Shown here one piece after another: positions 7,434 through 8,843 of a DNA stretch of 8,843 nt. The notes under the pieces are model-generated. The model ran no database searches, had not been told where the DNA came from, and saw only the letters and a program-made list of their open reading frames with translations. The DNA is taken from assembly GCA_964429265.1 (NCBI GenBank), contig CAYSBK010000100.1:1-8843 (forward strand), given 5' to 3'. The position numbers and the translations under genes were made by a program. Each line of letters starts with the position of its first letter. The first letter of the stretch is position 1. The DNA is from CAYSBK01 sp964429265. Lineage in GTDB: Bacteria; Planctomycetota; Phycisphaerae; Sedimentisphaerales; Anaerobacaceae.

Positions 7434-7508
7434 CTTATCTCCCTTTCATAAAAAAGCCTGCAACATCCTATTCCTACACACACGTTCTATCATCCCGGAC
7501 GGCTCGGA

Positions 7509-7536
7509 CCGGCGATTTTATGCAAAGCATCGCCGG
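7509..7536 (-). promoter_or_regulatory. Inverted repeat in the 5' leader, possible operator or RNA hairpin
   Basis: Perfect 8-bp arms (CCGGCGAT at 7509-7516, ATCGCCGG at 7529-7536) surround a 12-nt loop, with a smaller ATGC-TTT-GCAT inside. The site lies downstream of the predicted promoter and about 75 nt before the start codon at 7433. It could be a repressor site or a leader hairpin. There is no T-run after it, so it is not an intrinsic terminator. Confidence 0.45.
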
Positions 7537-7566
7537 GCGGTGGGATACACCATCCTCACGCCCCCG

Positions 7567-7595
7567 ATTTTATGCCGGCATCGGCATCGTGTCCA
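7567..7595 (-). promoter_or_regulatory. Sigma-70-like promoter upstream of the PepSY-DUF6807 gene
   Basis: On the coding strand, TGGACA (7590-7595; 5 of 6 consensus bases) is separated by exactly 17 nt from TAAAAT (7567-7572; 5 of 6). Transcription would start near 7560, leaving a leader of about 125 nt before the ATG at 7433. It sits in the only long intergenic space (7434-7675) of the window. That makes it a plausible internal start for the downstream seven genes. No intrinsic terminator was seen between 7567 and the stop at 7676. Confidence 0.5.
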
Positions 7596-7675
7596 CAGGC
7601 GGCACCGAAAATTAGCCCAAACCCCAACCTCCGTAGCGGCCGGGGGCCGTCGGCAGCGAATGCCAGGTGTCGCAC

Positions 7676-8692
7676 CTACTTCACAAAGTCTCGGAACCGC
7701 TTTTCAACCTGCTGTTGTGTCCTGACGCCTTCGAAGACGACCACCAGGAACCTGAAATGCGCCCTCTGGCCGCGCTTGAGCGTCAGCCGCAGCGGTATGA
7801 TCGGGTTCTTATTCTTGTACTTGCTTTGCCTTTGAAAGTCCCCCTGGCCGAGGGGATTGGCCGAGAACAGCCCGTAATCTCTCACGTGCCAGTACGTGGG
7901 ATAATTCAGGCTTTCCGGGTGGTTCAGAATCGCAACGCCGACCACCTTGCCTGCCCTTACGCCCTGAATGGCGACCCATCGCGCGCGTTTGCCCCAGATG
8001 CGGTCGGCCGTCTCGTCGCCGTTCGAGCTGAAGTACCTGCCGGTACCCTTGATCGATTCTTTCGGCAGCGGCCGGCCCGGCCGCACACCGTCCGACTCGC
8101 GCTCTCTCAGACAATCCGCCAGGCGAATCGCAAATACACCTTCCTCGGTGTCCTCGAATACCACCTTCTCGGCAACGGCCGTCAGGTCGATGCTGAAGTC
8201 AATGGCGTATTCACTGTTATCCTGGCCCGGCAGAAAAAGCATCGTCCTTTCTTCCTTCAGCAGCACCTTGCCGTGGTCATCTATCCACTGGCTTTCAACG
8301 GCAAGTTTTCCACGGGTATCGCCCGATTCCATGCTGGTTATCTTTATGTGCTTTATCTGAGGCGGCGGCGAGACGTTGTTCCAGAACTCGGTGCCGTTCA
8401 CCCCGTCAACGCAGAAGAAAATTCCAACGTGATGCCGATGTCCGTCGCTGCCTCCCTTCAATTCCGTCAGGGGGTACCGCCGCGTAACCTCTATCCCCGA
8501 CGGCGTACGAACCGGAACCAGAACAGGCTTGGCCAGTTCACTGCCGAAAAGATACTGCGTGATGAGGCTGCCGCCGATCATCACTTCAACCTTGTCGTTG
8601 CTTTTTACCAGCTCCACGTTCGGCTTTGCCTGCAATGCCGGAACCGGTGCGAAAGCGATTACCGCCGCGAGAACACCGCTCAACCTTTTCAT
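7676..8692 (-). CDS. Secreted DUF6807 (PmoA-like) protein
   Basis: The product is 338 residues. The Sec signal peptide is MKRLSGVLAAVIAFAPVPALQA, with likely cleavage after residue 22. The rest is one DUF6807 domain. Marks are VPVRTPSGIEVTRRYP (59-74), DGHRHHVGIFF (83-93), VDGVNGTEFW (95-104), EDTEEGVFAIRLAD (180-193) and, in the C-terminal half, NHPESLNYPTYWHVRDYG (257-274) with LFSANPLG after it. The protein resembles the DUF6807 part of the gene at 6072-7433 but has no PepSY repeats. It also resembles the truncated gene at 8711-8843, most clearly in the AHFRFLVV C-terminal strand. Perfect AAGGAGA lies upstream of the ATG at 8692. The stop is TAG. A role in glycan or glycoside handling outside the cytoplasm is suggested only by context. 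Confidence 0.9.
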   Translation of the reverse strand: MKRLSGVLAAVIAFAPVPALQAKPNVELVKSNDKVEVMIGGSLITQYLFGSELAKPVLVPVRTPSGIEVTRRYPLTELKGGSDGHRHHVGIFFCVDGVNGTEFWNNVSPPPQIKHIKITSMESGDTRGKLAVESQWIDDHGKVLLKEERTMLFLPGQDNSEYAIDFSIDLTAVAEKVVFEDTEEGVFAIRLADCLRERESDGVRPGRPLPKESIKGTGRYFSSNGDETADRIWGKRARWVAIQGVRAGKVVGVAILNHPESLNYPTYWHVRDYGLFSANPLGQGDFQRQSKYKNKNPIIPLRLTLKRGQRAHFRFLVVVFEGVRTQQQVEKRFRDFVK

Positions 8693-8710
8693 AACGCCAA
8701 TCTCCTTTAA

Positions 8711-8843
8711 TTAAGACTTAGCTTGTGCGGCCGGACCCGATACCCGCCCGCCTGCATACTTGCTGAACTGCTCCTCGAGCTGCTGCAGCGTTCGGTCCCC
8801 TTCGTATATGACCACGAGAAACCTGAAATGCGCGACCCGGCCG
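8711..8843 (-). CDS. C-terminal end of a third DUF6807-like protein (5' part outside window)
   Basis: Only the last 43 residues and a TAA stop are present. RVAHFRFLVVIYEGDRT (2-18) and the following LQQLEEQFSKY align directly with the last strand and helix of the complete DUF6807 protein downstream (RAHFRFLVVVFEGVRT, QQQVEKRF). It is therefore a tandem paralogue. Unlike its neighbour it ends with a short Gly/Ala/Ser tail (AGGRVSGPAAQAKS). It lies 18 nt upstream of the next start, so the two are probably cotranscribed. It is too short to show a signal peptide or active-site residues. Confidence 0.82.
   Translation of the reverse strand, partial: GRVAHFRFLVVIYEGDRTLQQLEEQFSKYAGGRVSGPAAQAKS

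Noticed and set aside
7443..7455. Six-T run just before the start codon at 7433, as an intrinsic terminator tail
   Set aside because: No GC-rich hairpin precedes it directly; it sits next to a strong Shine-Dalgarno.
7637..7677. Two small GC hairpins after the DUF6807 stop (7637-7649 and 7665-7677) as a terminator
   Set aside because: Both stems are only 5 bp and neither is followed by a T-run on the coding strand.
6072..8843. Methane monooxygenase subunit (PmoA) from the family's common label
   Set aside because: The proteins are soluble and secreted apart from one signal peptide, with none of the membrane helices of particulate methane monooxygenase. The label is a misleading family name.

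Overview
The window comes from a moderately GC-rich bacterial genome and contains a 100-N scaffold gap, so it is probably a draft or metagenome-assembled genome. The gene content points to an uncultivated PVC-group bacterium, most likely Planctomycetota (Phycisphaerae-like). It combines a Tat-exported Gfo/Idh/MocA oxidoreductase, secreted DUF6807 (PmoA-like) proteins, TIM-barrel sugar isomerases/epimerases and TTG/GTG starts. This is an inference from gene content; there is no phylogenetic marker in the window.

All nine genes lie on the minus strand, so transcription runs from the right end to the left. The order is: the 3' end of a DUF6807 gene (8711-8843, cut by the window); a complete secreted DUF6807 gene (7676-8692); a 242-nt intergenic region with a good sigma-70-like promoter and an inverted repeat; a secreted protein with two PepSY-like repeats fused to a DUF6807 domain (6072-7433); a Tat-exported Gfo/Idh protein (4691-5887) whose 5' end is disturbed by the scaffold gap; a sugar isomerase-type TIM barrel (3717-4619); a cytoplasmic Gfo/Idh dehydrogenase (2578-3720); an L-galactose-dehydrogenase-like aldo/keto reductase (1635-2567); a zinc medium-chain dehydrogenase (529-1548); and an IolO-like ketouronate epimerase, cut by the left edge (1-517). 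Spacings are mostly short or overlapping, as in an operon. No stretch over 300 nt lacks a gene. I see no tRNA, rRNA, CRISPR array, insertion sequence, transporter or regulator gene.

The locus divides by predicted location. The upstream genes encode exported proteins (three DUF6807 proteins, one Tat Gfo/Idh). The downstream genes encode cytoplasmic sugar enzymes. The aldo/keto reductase, zinc dehydrogenase and IolO-like epimerase could form a route from L-galactose through L-galactonate to D-tagaturonate. The exported part may oxidise or trim a glycan or glycoside outside the cytoplasm. Both ideas are inferences.

The two contig ends at the gap share an exact 55-bp sequence. The gap is therefore probably an unmerged overlap, and the true locus would be about 155 nt shorter with an intact Tat Gfo/Idh gene.
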